From Pseudomonadota bacterium (GTDB taxonomy: Bacteria; Pseudomonadota; Alphaproteobacteria; Sphingomonadales; Sphingomonadaceae), in NCBI GenBank assembly GCA_023400405.1, contig JAEXFD010000045.1, positions 7,670-71,669 of the forward strand: DNA of 64,000 bases, in the 5' to 3' direction. The notes beneath the pieces were generated by a model, which was not told the DNA's origin, ran no database searches, and worked only from the letters and a program-made list of their open reading frames with translations. This document shows, one piece after another, positions 42,050 to 50,603 of the stretch. The first letter of the stretch is position 1; every line of letters starts with the position of its first letter. The translations under genes and the position numbers were made by a program.

Positions 42050-42892
42050 TCAGCCGGCGTGCACCGGCGCGCCCCAGCCGCCCCAGACATAGATCGACGC
42101 GAAGAGGAACAGCCACACCACGTCGACGAAGTGCCAGTACCAGGCGGCCGCCTCGAAGCCGAAATGCTGCTTCGGGGTGAAGTCGCCCTTATAGGCGCGG
42201 ACCAGGTTCACGATCAGGAAGATCGTGCCGACGATCACGTGGAAGCCGTGGAAGCCGGTGGCCATGAAGAAGGCGCCGCCATAGCTGGTGCCGATCGGAT
42301 CGGTCGACGCGGCCTTGAAGGCGAAGGGGGCGTGGACATACTCATAGGCCTGGATCGAGCTGAACAGCAGGCCGAGCAGGATCGTGCACCACAGGCCCTG
42401 GATCAGGCCCTTGCGATCCCCGTGCAGCAGCGCGTGGTGCGCCCAGGTGACGGTGCAGCCCGAGCAGAGCAGGATCAGCGTGTTGAGCAGCGGGAATTCG
42501 AAGGCGTTGATGACTTCCAGGCCCTTGGGCGGCCACTGGCCGCCGACCGCCTCGACCGTCGAGGGGAAGAGCGAGAAATCGAACCAGGCCCAGAACCAGC
42601 CGACGAAGAACATCACTTCGGAAGCGATGAACAGGATCATGCCGTAGCGCAGGTGGAGCTGCACGATCGGCGTGTGATCGCCGGCGTGCGCTTCCTGGAT
42701 CACCTTGCCCCACCAGCCGAACATCGTGATCGCCACCAGCGCCAGGCCGGCGAAGAATACGAAATAGGCGGCCGGATAGCTGTGCATCACCATGATGCCG
42801 CCCGAGGCCAGCACCAGGGCGGCCATCGAGCCGAACAGCGGCCAGATGCTGGGAGGCAGGATATGATATTGGTGGTTCTTGGCGCCGGCCAT
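42050..42892 (-). CDS. ctaE: Cytochrome c oxidase subunit III
   Basis: 280 residues with seven membrane helices. Signatures are YGMILFIASEVMFFVGWFWA, ASTDPIGTSYGGAFFMATGF, HGFHVIVGTIFLIVN and AAAWYWHFVDVVWLFLFASI. It stabilises the haem-copper core in the inner membrane. Upstream lies a 230-base gap holding a large inverted repeat that separates it from ctaG. Confidence 0.95.
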   Translation of the reverse strand: MAGAKNHQYHILPPSIWPLFGSMAALVLASGGIMVMHSYPAAYFVFFAGLALVAITMFGWWGKVIQEAHAGDHTPIVQLHLRYGMILFIASEVMFFVGWFWAWFDFSLFPSTVEAVGGQWPPKGLEVINAFEFPLLNTLILLCSGCTVTWAHHALLHGDRKGLIQGLWCTILLGLLFSSIQAYEYVHAPFAFKAASTDPIGTSYGGAFFMATGFHGFHVIVGTIFLIVNLVRAYKGDFTPKQHFGFEAAAWYWHFVDVVWLFLFASIYVWGGWGAPVHAG

Positions 42893-42980
42893 GGGTCTTC
42901 CCTGTTCCTTGCTTTGCGCGATGCTTTAAGCGGCGAATCCGCTTCCCGCAACAACCTGATGCGAGCCGCGCGTGGAGCTC

Positions 42981-43116
42981 GTTTGGAAATGCGCCGCAGC
43001 GCATTTCGCGGTGCCGGCCCGCTCCCCCACCCGGCCACCCATAAGATATCCTGACTGGGTGGCCGGGTGGGGGAGCGGGCTGGTGCCGCAATGCGCCGAG
43101 AGGCGCATTTCCAAAC
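42981..43116. repeat. Large inverted repeat between ctaG and ctaE
   Basis: Perfect 25-base inner arms (43017-43041 and 43056-43080) flank a 14-base loop. Outer arms GTTTGGAAATGCGCC (42981-42995) and GGCGCATTTCCAAAC (43102-43116) also pair perfectly, and GCGCATTT copies lie in between. The whole element could fold into a 136-base hairpin. It could terminate ctaG transcripts or be a mobile palindrome; no T run is present. Confidence 0.85.
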
Positions 43117-43122
43117 CGACTC

Positions 43123-43659
43123 TCAGCTCGGCTTCTTGTCGTCGGGCACGGGATAGAAAGTGTAGGAGAGGGTGATCTCCTGGACGTCCTTGGCGTCCGG
43201 ATCGTCGAGGATCTTGGGATCGACATAGAAGATCACCGGCATCCGGGCGGTCTCGCCGGGCTTCAGCGTCTGCTGGGTGAAGCAGAAGCATTGGATCTTG
43301 GTGAAATATTTGCCGATCGTGATCGGCGTGACGTTGAACGTCGCGGTGCCGGTGATCTCCCGGTTGGAGAGGTTCTTGGCCGTGAAGAACGCCATGTCGC
43401 GCCCGCCGATGTCGATCGTGTCCGATCGCCGTTCGGGCTCGAACTTCCAGGGCAGGCCCTTGGCGACGTTGCTGTCGAACGCCACGGTCACCTTGTGGCC
43501 GGTATCGCCCGGCGCGCGCAGCCCGCGCTGGGTGGTGCCGTTCAATCCGGTCGCCTCGCAGAACACGCGGTAGAGCGGCACCGCGGCGAAACCGAGTCCA
43601 GTCATCGCGCACACGCCGATTCCGGCCAGGATCGCGACGCGCAGGTTGCGGCTGATCAT
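43123..43659 (-). CDS. ctaG: Cytochrome c oxidase assembly protein CtaG/Cox11
   Basis: 178 residues: an N-terminal anchor (VAILAGIGVCAMTGLGFAAV) and a periplasmic domain with the copper-binding IQCFCFTQQTLKPGE and earlier VPLYRVFCEATGLNGTTQRG. It delivers copper to the CuB site. Its start overlaps the stop of the coxF-like gene. Confidence 0.92.
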   Translation of the reverse strand: MISRNLRVAILAGIGVCAMTGLGFAAVPLYRVFCEATGLNGTTQRGLRAPGDTGHKVTVAFDSNVAKGLPWKFEPERRSDTIDIGGRDMAFFTAKNLSNREITGTATFNVTPITIGKYFTKIQCFCFTQQTLKPGETARMPVIFYVDPKILDDPDAKDVQEITLSYTFYPVPDDKKPS

Positions 43660-43823
43660 CCCGCGTGGCCGATCTGCATCTTCACGATCGAAATCGCGAA
43701 CACCAGGATCACGAAGGCCCCGAGCAGCAGTGCCAGTACCTTGGCGCGGGCGCGCTGGCGGGCGCGGACGACTTCGGTTTCCGCGGCAGTCGCCGCGCGA
43801 GGCTGGATGAGATCGTCGGTCAT
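43656..43823 (-). CDS. Small CoxF-like membrane protein
   Basis: 55 residues encoded between ctaB and ctaG with ATGA overlaps on both sides. A charged N-terminus (TDDLIQPRAATAAETEVVRA) precedes one membrane helix, LLLGAFVILVFAISIVKMQI. Short single-span proteins in this place of alphaproteobacterial cox clusters are called CoxF. Function is unknown, probably assembly or stability of the oxidase. Confidence 0.72.
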   Translation of the reverse strand: MTDDLIQPRAATAAETEVVRARQRARAKVLALLLGAFVILVFAISIVKMQIGHAG

Positions 43824-44722
43824 GCGAACCACCTGTCGACGACGAGCGCGCCGAAAATGAGGAAGAGATAGAGGATCGAATATTTGAACAGCCGCTTTTC
43901 GGGCAGCATCGCGTCATCGGGCTCCGACCGGCGAATCGCGACCTGCACCGCCATCGCCAGGAAGAGCCCCGAAAGAACCGCGGCGACGATGCCGTAGATC
44001 GCGCCGGTGAGGCCGAGCGGCCAGGGCGCGGCGGCGGCGAGCACCATCGGGATCGTGTAGAGGCCGATCTGGATGCGAGTCGAACGCTCGCCCGCCACCA
44101 CCGGCAGCATCGGCACCCCGGCATTGGCGTAATCGGTCTTCACGAACAGCGCGAGCGCCCAGAAATGCGGCGGCGTCCACAGGAAGATGATCACGAACAG
44201 CAGCACCGGCAACAGGCTGAGATTGCCGGTCGCGGCAGCCCAGCCGATCATCGGGGGAAAGGCGCCGGCCGCGCCGCCGATCACGATGTTCTGCGGCGTC
44301 CGGCGCTTGAGCCAGATCGTGTAGACGAAGACGTAGAACAGGATCGAGGCGGCGAGGATCAGCGTCGCGGTGAGGTTGATCGCGAAATACATCAGCGCGA
44401 GGCTGAACCCGGCGAGACCGACTCCGAAGTGTAATGCCGATTGCCGGTCCATCCGCCCGGCAGGCAGCGGCCGCTTGGCGGTGCGCTTCATCTTGGCGTC
44501 GAGATCGGACTCATACCATTGGTTGAGCGCCCCCGCGGCGCCTGCGCCGAGCGCGATGCACAGGATCGCGGTGAAACCCAGCACCGGATGGATCGGCACC
44601 GGCGCCGCCAGCATCCCGCACAGGCCGGTGAAGACGACGAGCGTCATCACCCGCGGCTTGGTCAAGGCCAGGAAATCGCGCCATTCGGCGGGCAGGGTTA
44701 CGGTTGCGGCTGCGGTGCTCAT
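43820..44722 (-). CDS. ctaB: Protoheme IX farnesyltransferase
   Basis: 300 residues, about eight helices. The prenyl-diphosphate site NQWYESDLDAKMKRT near 67 and FALTKPRVMTLVVFTGLCG-type start (LALTKPRVMTLVVFTGLCG) mark the UbiA/CtaB family. It makes haem O from haem B for the oxidase. It is the first gene after the terminator at 44785. Confidence 0.94.
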   Translation of the reverse strand: MSTAAATVTLPAEWRDFLALTKPRVMTLVVFTGLCGMLAAPVPIHPVLGFTAILCIALGAGAAGALNQWYESDLDAKMKRTAKRPLPAGRMDRQSALHFGVGLAGFSLALMYFAINLTATLILAASILFYVFVYTIWLKRRTPQNIVIGGAAGAFPPMIGWAAATGNLSLLPVLLFVIIFLWTPPHFWALALFVKTDYANAGVPMLPVVAGERSTRIQIGLYTIPMVLAAAAPWPLGLTGAIYGIVAAVLSGLFLAMAVQVAIRRSEPDDAMLPEKRLFKYSILYLFLIFGALVVDRWFA

Positions 44723-44784
44723 GGTGATTCCGGCGCTATAGGCGTCTGGCGCGGCAGGGAAAAGGGGCGGCCCGCGTCCCAACG

Positions 44785-44814
44785 AAAACGCCCCGGAAGT
44801 TTCCTTCCGGGGCG
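44785..44814 (-). terminator. Intrinsic terminator after ctaCD
   Basis: A perfect 11-bp stem (CGCCCCGGAAG 44789-44799 and CTTCCGGGGCG 44804-44814) closes on four bases and, on the - strand, is followed by TTTT. It lies 27 bases after the ctaD stop. Confidence 0.85.
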
Positions 44815-44840
44815 CTTCGTTTCGGCCTTTCGGCGGAAGC

Positions 44841-46517
44841 TTAGTGGTGCGAGCCGCCGTCGATCACCGGCAGCGTCTCGAACTGGTGGAAGGGCGGGGG
44901 GCTCGACAGCGTCCATTCGAGCGTCGTCGCGCCTTCGCCCCAGGGATTGCCCTCCGCCTTGCGGCCGGCGAACAGCGCCCAAGCGATGTTGACGAAGAAG
45001 ATGATCATCGACGCGGCCATGATCATGTAGCCGACGGTCGCGACTTCGTTCCAATGCGCATAGGCGTCCGGATAGTCCGGATAGCGGCGCGGCATGCCCT
45101 GCAGGCCCAGGAAGTGCATCGGGAAGAACAGCAGGTTCACGCCGACGAAGAACACCCAGAAGTGCAGCTGGCCGAGCAGCTCGCTGTACATCCGGCCCGA
45201 CATTTTCGGGAACCAGTAATAGAAGCCGGCGAAGAGCGAGAACACCGCGCCGAGGGACAGCACATAGTGGAAGTGCGCGACGACGTAGTAGGTGTCCTGC
45301 ATGTAATCGTCGACGCCGCCGTTCGCGAGCACCACGCCGGTCACGCCGCCGACGGTGAACATGAAGATGAAGCCGATCGCCCAGACCATCGGGGTCTTGA
45401 AGCTGATCGAGCCCCCCCACATGGTGGCGATCCACGAGAAGATCTTCACGCCGGTCGGCACCGCGATCACCATCGTCGCGGCAGTGAAGTACATCTTCAC
45501 GGTCACGCTCATGCCGGTGGTGAACATGTGGTGGGCCCACACAACGAAGCCGACCAGGCCGATCGCGACCATGGCATAGGCCATGCCGAGATAGCCGAAC
45601 ACCGGCTTGCGGCTGAAGGTGGCGATGATCTGGCTGATGATGCCGAAGCCCGGCAGGATCATGATGTACACTTCGGGGTGGCCGAAGAACCAGAACAGGT
45701 GCTGATAGAGGATCGGATCGCCGCCGTTCGACGGATCGTAGAACGCGGTGCCGAAATTACGATCGGTCAGCAGCATGGTGATCGCCGCGGCGAGCACCGG
45801 CAGCGCCAGCAGCAGCAGGAAGGCGGTGATCAGCACCGACCAGACGAACAGCGGCATCTTGTGCAGGGTCATGCCCGGCGCGCGCATGTTGAAGATGGTG
45901 GTGATGAAGTTGATCGCACCCAGGATTGAGCTCGCGCCGGCGAGGTGGAGCGACAGGATCGCCATGTCCACCGACGGTCCCGGCTCGCCATAGGTCGAGA
46001 GCGGCGCATAGACCGTCCAGCCGGTGCCCGCGCCGATGCCGACGAAGGGCGAGGCGAGCAGCAGCGTGAAGGCCGGGATCAGCAGCCAGAACGAGATGTT
46101 GTTCATGCGCGGGAACGCCATGTCCGGCGCTCCGATCATGATCGGCACGAACCAGTTGCCGAAGCCGCCGATCATCGCCGGCATGACCATGAAGAACACC
46201 ATGATCAGGCCGTGCGCGGTGATCAGCACGTTCCAGAAGTGCATCGCGTCGTCGAAGCTGGGCGAGCCGCCGTGCAGCGTCGCCAGCCAGCTCGGCAGAT
46301 ACTGGATGCCGGGGTGCATCAGCTCGGCGCGCATCAGGCCCGAGATCGCACCGCCGATAATGCCGGCGACGATCGCGAAGATCAGATAGAGCGTGCCGAT
46401 GTCCTTGTGGTTCGTCGACATGAACCAGCGGGCGAAGAAGCCCGGCTTGTGATCGGCATCGTGGTGATCATGCGCATGATCGGCATGCGCGTCGAAGTGG
46501 AGCGCGGTATCGGTCAT
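44841..46517 (-). CDS. ctaD: Cytochrome c oxidase subunit I
   Basis: 558 residues, twelve helices. Haem and CuB ligands are seen in NVLITAHGLIMVFFMVMPAM, FWFFGHPEVYIMILPGFGII, VVWAHHMFTTGM and YYVVAHFHYVLSLGAVF. This is the proton-pumping core. Residues 7-23 are remarkably His/Asp-rich (HFDAHADHAHDHHDADH), more than usual for the family. The start follows ctaC by 1 base, so both are read from one message. Confidence 0.95.
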   Translation of the reverse strand: MTDTALHFDAHADHAHDHHDADHKPGFFARWFMSTNHKDIGTLYLIFAIVAGIIGGAISGLMRAELMHPGIQYLPSWLATLHGGSPSFDDAMHFWNVLITAHGLIMVFFMVMPAMIGGFGNWFVPIMIGAPDMAFPRMNNISFWLLIPAFTLLLASPFVGIGAGTGWTVYAPLSTYGEPGPSVDMAILSLHLAGASSILGAINFITTIFNMRAPGMTLHKMPLFVWSVLITAFLLLLALPVLAAAITMLLTDRNFGTAFYDPSNGGDPILYQHLFWFFGHPEVYIMILPGFGIISQIIATFSRKPVFGYLGMAYAMVAIGLVGFVVWAHHMFTTGMSVTVKMYFTAATMVIAVPTGVKIFSWIATMWGGSISFKTPMVWAIGFIFMFTVGGVTGVVLANGGVDDYMQDTYYVVAHFHYVLSLGAVFSLFAGFYYWFPKMSGRMYSELLGQLHFWVFFVGVNLLFFPMHFLGLQGMPRRYPDYPDAYAHWNEVATVGYMIMAASMIIFFVNIAWALFAGRKAEGNPWGEGATTLEWTLSSPPPFHQFETLPVIDGGSHH

Positions 46518-46518
46518 C

Positions 46519-47637
46519 TCAGTTGCCCGTGTTGCCGGCGCCCGCGGGGTTCGCGGTTGCGGCTTGATTGGTGGTCGCCGGAGCGACGGTGGCATTCTCG
46601 GTCGCCGGTTCGGCGGCATTCGATGCGTTCGAAGCGGCGGGCTCGGCCGTATTGCCGGCCGCCGTGGTGCCCTCGGCGCCGGCGCCCGGCATGGTGCCGC
46701 CCTTCGACTTCACCCACTGGGCGAACTCGGCGGGCGAGACCGCCTCGACCGCGATCGGCATATAGGCGTGGCGCGCGCCGCACAGTTCCGAGCACTGGCC
46801 GAAATAGACGCCCGGCTTCGGGATGATGAAGCTGGTCTCGTTGATGCGGCCGGGAACGGCGTCGAGCTTGATCCAGAAGGCCGGGATCGCCCAGCTGTGG
46901 ATCACGTCCTGCGCGGTGGTGAGCAGGCGGATCGGCACGCCATAGGGCAGGACGACGCGCTGATCGACCGCCAGCAGGCGCGGACCGTCGGCATCGGTGC
47001 GGAAGCGCTGGCCGGCCGGGACCTGGCTCTGCTCCTTGAGCATGTTGGCGGTGAGCTGGATGCCGCCGTTATCGGGATACTCGTAGCTCCAGAACCACTG
47101 GTTGCCGATCGCCTTCAGCGTCACGGCGTTCTTCGGCGCCGGCTTGAACTGTGCGGCGAGCAGGCGGATCGAGGGAACCGCGATCGCGATCAGGATCAGC
47201 ACCGGCACCAGCGTCCAGATGATCTCGATCATCGTGTTGTGGCTGGTCCGGCTCGGCTCCGGGTTCGCCGCACGCCGATAGCGGAAGATCACATAGATCA
47301 GCAGGATCAGCACGAAGATCGAGATGATCGTGATCAGCGGCAGCAGGATGTGGTTGTGGAAATCGTGCGCTTCGATGCCGGTCGGCGTCACCTGCGGCTG
47401 CAGCCACCACGCATCCTTGGTCGGCTGGCCGATTGCGGGATCGGGCGCCGTGCGCGGCGTGCCATCGGCCTTCAGCGTCGGATCGGCGACGGCGGGCGTC
47501 GCCGCCGCTGCCGGAGCCGCAGCCGTCGTATTGGCTACCGGTGCCGCGCCATTGGCGGCAGGCTCCTGGGCCGAAGCGGGCGCGGCGAACGCCAGCCCCG
47601 CGGCCAGGAGAATCGAAGTCAACCCAAGCATGCGCAT
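46519..47637 (-). CDS. ctaC: Cytochrome c oxidase subunit II
   Basis: 372 residues. A signal peptide (to about 23, PASA-QEPA), an Ala-rich linker, two membrane helices (LPLITIISIFVLILLIYVIF and IEIIWTLVPVLILIAIAVPS) and the cupredoxin domain with the CuA ligands in GQCSELCGARHAYM. It accepts electrons from cytochrome c. A C-terminal tail of about 50 residues rich in Ala, Thr and Asn follows the domain, with no cytochrome c domain. Confidence 0.94.
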   Translation of the reverse strand: MRMLGLTSILLAAGLAFAAPASAQEPAANGAAPVANTTAAAPAAAATPAVADPTLKADGTPRTAPDPAIGQPTKDAWWLQPQVTPTGIEAHDFHNHILLPLITIISIFVLILLIYVIFRYRRAANPEPSRTSHNTMIEIIWTLVPVLILIAIAVPSIRLLAAQFKPAPKNAVTLKAIGNQWFWSYEYPDNGGIQLTANMLKEQSQVPAGQRFRTDADGPRLLAVDQRVVLPYGVPIRLLTTAQDVIHSWAIPAFWIKLDAVPGRINETSFIIPKPGVYFGQCSELCGARHAYMPIAVEAVSPAEFAQWVKSKGGTMPGAGAEGTTAAGNTAEPAASNASNAAEPATENATVAPATTNQAATANPAGAGNTGN

Positions 47638-47812
47638 CGTTTATTTTCACCCCGTTCCGCGAGAGCGCCGTAGGCGGAGCAATAAGGAATAGCCCCAGTG
47701 CTGCGGCCTATACGACGCGCGCGTCCATTCTCAACCCTTTTTGCATGGCCGTTGCGGCGAGGGAATGCCGGTTCTAAGTGGAGCGCGACCCCGAAACGCA
47801 AGGGAGCGGGCA

Positions 47813-48394
47813 TTGGACGGCGAGACGATTCTAGAGGAATTCCGCGCGGCAGGCGCGCTGCTCGAAGGGCATTTCATCCTGTCTTCGGGCCTGCGTTCGC
47901 CGATCTTCCTGCAGAAGATGCGGATCTTCGAGGATCCGGCGCGCACCGAACGGGTGTGCTCGGCGCTGGGCAAATTGATCCGCGAGTCGTTCGGCGAAGT
48001 CGATATGGTCGTCTCTCCCGCAATCGGCGGAATCATCCCTGGTTACGAGACCGCGCGGGCGCTCGGCTGCAAGGCCGTGTTCGTCGAGCGCGAGGACGGC
48101 GAGTTCCAGCTCCGCCGCGGCTTCGAGATCCCGCAAGGCGCGCGAGTCGTGATGGTCGAGGACATCGTCACCACCGGGCTTTCCTCGCGCGAATGCATTG
48201 CCGCGATCCGCAAGCATCCGGGCACGCTGCTCGGCGCGGCGTGCATCGTCGATCGATCGAACGGCAAGGCCGATATCGGCGCGCCGCTCGTCTCGCTGCT
48301 CAAGATGGACGTGCCCGCCTATCCGGCCGATCAGCTTCCGCCCGAGCTGGCGGCGATTCCCGCCGTGAAGCCCGGCAGCCGCGCGCTTGCCTGA
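47813..48394 (+). CDS. pyrE: Orotate phosphoribosyltransferase
   Basis: 193 residues. The PRPP-binding motif is VVMVEDIVTTGLSS, and SSGLRSPIFLQKMRIFEDP and SPAIGGIIPGYETARALG are family landmarks. It joins orotate to PRPP, giving OMP. A TTG at 47813 with AGGGAG six bases upstream gives the family-length protein; an upstream in-frame start would add 24 residues with no family counterpart. Confidence 0.92.
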   Translation: MDGETILEEFRAAGALLEGHFILSSGLRSPIFLQKMRIFEDPARTERVCSALGKLIRESFGEVDMVVSPAIGGIIPGYETARALGCKAVFVEREDGEFQLRRGFEIPQGARVVMVEDIVTTGLSSRECIAAIRKHPGTLLGAACIVDRSNGKADIGAPLVSLLKMDVPAYPADQLPPELAAIPAVKPGSRALA

Positions 48395-48395
48395 G

Positions 48396-49124
48396 ATGGG
48401 GGGCAAGCTGCGCCTCGGGGTCAATATCGACCATGTCGCGACCGTGCGGAATGCGCGCGGCTCGGGCTATCCCGATCCGGTCCGCGCCGCGCTGCTCGCG
48501 GCCGAGGCGGGCGCCGACGGGATCACCGCGCACCTGCGCGAAGACCGCCGCCACATCACCGACAGCGATATCGAGCGGCTCGTCGCCGAGCTGCCGATCC
48601 CGCTCAACCTCGAAATGGCGGCGACCGAGGAGATGCTGGCGATCGCGCTGCGGCATCGCCCCCATGCCGTGTGCATCGTCCCCGAAAAGCGCGAGGAGCG
48701 GACGACCGAGGGCGGGCTCGACGCCGCCGGACAGCACGATCACCTCGCGCCGATCGTGGCCAAGCTGCTCGATGCGGGCAGCCGCGTCTCGCTGTTCGTC
48801 GAGCCCGACGCGCGGCAGATCGACGCGGCATTGCGCCTGCGCGCGCCGGTGGTCGAGCTCCACACCGGCCGCTATTGCGAGCTCGCGGAAGGCGAGCGCG
48901 AGGCCGAGCTCCGCCGCATCGCCGATGCCGCCGCGCTCGCCGCCAAGGAGGGAATCGAGGTCCATGCCGGCCACGGCCTCACCTTCGACAATGTCGTGCC
49001 GATCGCCGCGATCCCGCAGGTGATGGAGCTCAATATCGGCCATTTCCTGATCGGCGAGGCGATCTTCGACGGGCTGGCGCCGGTCGTGCGCCGGATGCGC
49101 GAACTGATGGATTCGGCGCGGTGA
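48396..49124 (+). CDS. pdxJ: Pyridoxine 5'-phosphate synthase
   Basis: 242 residues. LRLGVNIDHVATVRNARGSG opens the TIM barrel; HLREDRRHI, LNLEMAATEEM, SLFVEPDARQI and VELHTGRYCEL carry phosphate- and substrate-binding residues, with AGHGLTFDNV near the end. It makes PNP from DXP and 3-amino-2-oxopropyl phosphate. It starts one base after the pyrE stop. Confidence 0.95.
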   Translation: MGGKLRLGVNIDHVATVRNARGSGYPDPVRAALLAAEAGADGITAHLREDRRHITDSDIERLVAELPIPLNLEMAATEEMLAIALRHRPHAVCIVPEKREERTTEGGLDAAGQHDHLAPIVAKLLDAGSRVSLFVEPDARQIDAALRLRAPVVELHTGRYCELAEGEREAELRRIADAAALAAKEGIEVHAGHGLTFDNVVPIAAIPQVMELNIGHFLIGEAIFDGLAPVVRRMRELMDSAR

Positions 49125-49137
49125 GTGCCCGGCATGA

Positions 49138-49321
49138 TCCTCCCCATGCGAAGCAGGGGGAGGGGGACCATTTGGCGTCTTCCGCCAAATGGGGGAGGGG
49201 GCGCGCGCTTCTTCGGCGCGCGTCCGTCGTTTCGGGCGAGATGCGAGCCAATTGGCTCGCGCCCCCTCCACCATTCGCTGCGCGAATGGTCCCCCTCCCC
49301 CGCTCTTCGAGCGAGGGAGGA
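49138..49321. repeat. GC-rich palindromic repeat R7
   Basis: A full element between pdxJ and acpS. The left unit has the arm ACCATTTGGCG/CGCCAAATGG, the right unit ACCATTCGCTGCGCGAATGG, and both are bounded by GGGGGACC/GGGGGAGGGGG and CCCCCTCCACC/CCCCCTCCCCC. The 60-base centre contains a further hairpin (CGCGCG...CGCGCG). Ends AGGGAGGA. Confidence 0.85.
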
Positions 49322-49329
49322 TCGGTGGC

Positions 49330-49734
49330 ATGATCCTCGGCCTCGGCTCGGACCTGTGCAACATCGAGCGGATCCAGAATTCGCTCGACCGGTTCGGCGC
49401 GCGCTTCGAGCAGCGCAGCTTCACCGATGTTGAGATCGCAAAGGCACATTCGCGACCGCATACCCAGGCCGCCACCCTCGCCAAGCGCTTCGCTGCCAAG
49501 GAAGCTTTCTCCAAGGCGGTCGGAACCGGGTTCAAGCGCGGCGTGTTCATGAAGGACATCGGTGTCGTCAATTCGCCCTCGGGCGCGCCGACGCTGGCGC
49601 TGACCGGAGGAGCCAAGGCGCGGCTTGACGCCATCACCCCTGCGGGTCACGTCGCGAAGGTGCATCTGACGCTGACGGACGATCATCCTTGGGCGTTCGC
49701 GATGGTGATGATCGAGGCGGTGAAGGAAGATTGA
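49330..49734 (+). CDS. acpS: Holo-[acyl-carrier-protein] synthase
   Basis: 134 residues. GSDLCNIERIQ holds the metal-binding Asp and KRFAAKEAFSKAVGTG the catalytic Glu/Lys pattern; KVHLTLTDDHPWAFAMV ends the fold. It attaches phosphopantetheine from CoA to acyl carrier protein. It starts nine bases after repeat R7 and overlaps lepB as TGATG. Confidence 0.93.
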   Translation: MILGLGSDLCNIERIQNSLDRFGARFEQRSFTDVEIAKAHSRPHTQAATLAKRFAAKEAFSKAVGTGFKRGVFMKDIGVVNSPSGAPTLALTGGAKARLDAITPAGHVAKVHLTLTDDHPWAFAMVMIEAVKED

Positions 49735-50603
49735 TGGCGGGGGACGAGCTGGCGTTGCGGCACGAAGGGATCGAGGAACCGGCGCGCCGCCCCGGCACGG
49801 ACTGGTGGGCGGAGGCGCGCGGCATATTGTGGCTCGTGCTCGCCGTGCTCGGCTTCCACAGCCTGGTCGCCAAGCCCTTCTTCATCCCCAGCGAATCGAT
49901 GCTGCCGGGCCTGCTGGTCGGCGACCGACTGGTCGTCACCAAATATCCCTATGGCTATAGCTGGGTGACGCCGACTTTCCACGTGCTGCCCTTCATGCAC
50001 GGGCGGTTGTTCGGCCGGCTGCCGACCCGCGGCGACGTGGTGATCGTCACCCCGCCGGGGACCGAGACCGACTATATCAAGCGGGTGATCGGCCTTCCCG
50101 GCGACACCATCGGCGTGCGCGCCGGCGTGGTCTATCTGAACGGCCAGCCTATCCCGCGCCGCGCGATGGGGGATCGCTTCGTGCCGGTGGATGCCAACAC
50201 CCGCTGCGACCCCGAACATTATCCGGGCCTGAAGGTCAGCCGCGCCGGCAAGCTCTATTGCCGGCTGCCGATCTATCGCGAGACGCTGCCCAACGGCCGC
50301 TCCTACGACACCGTCGATCTCGGCGTGCGGCCGGGGCGCGGCGACTTCTATCCGGAAATCCGCGTGCCGCAGGGCAAGGTGTTCCTGATGGGCGACAATC
50401 GCGACAATTCGGCCGACAGCCGCTTCACGCTTGCGGAAAATGGCCTTGGCGGGCCGGTCCCCTGGGAGAATATCGGCGGGCGTGCAGAATTCATCACCTT
50501 CAGCCTCGATGGCAGCGCGACCTGGAACCCACTGACCTGGCCGCGCTCATTCCGCGCCGGCCGGGCCGGGCGCTCGCTCCATCCGCAACGGGATAGCGAA
50601 TGA
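49734..50603 (+). CDS. lepB: Signal peptidase I
   Basis: 289 residues. One N-terminal anchor (ILWLVLAVLGFHSLVAKPFF), catalytic Ser55 in FIPSESMLPGL and Lys116 in DYIKRVIGLPGDTI, plus the closing VFLMGDNRDNSADSR. It cleaves signal peptides at the periplasmic face. Overlaps the next gene as ATGA. Confidence 0.94.
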   Translation: MAGDELALRHEGIEEPARRPGTDWWAEARGILWLVLAVLGFHSLVAKPFFIPSESMLPGLLVGDRLVVTKYPYGYSWVTPTFHVLPFMHGRLFGRLPTRGDVVIVTPPGTETDYIKRVIGLPGDTIGVRAGVVYLNGQPIPRRAMGDRFVPVDANTRCDPEHYPGLKVSRAGKLYCRLPIYRETLPNGRSYDTVDLGVRPGRGDFYPEIRVPQGKVFLMGDNRDNSADSRFTLAENGLGGPVPWENIGGRAEFITFSLDGSATWNPLTWPRSFRAGRAGRSLHPQRDSE

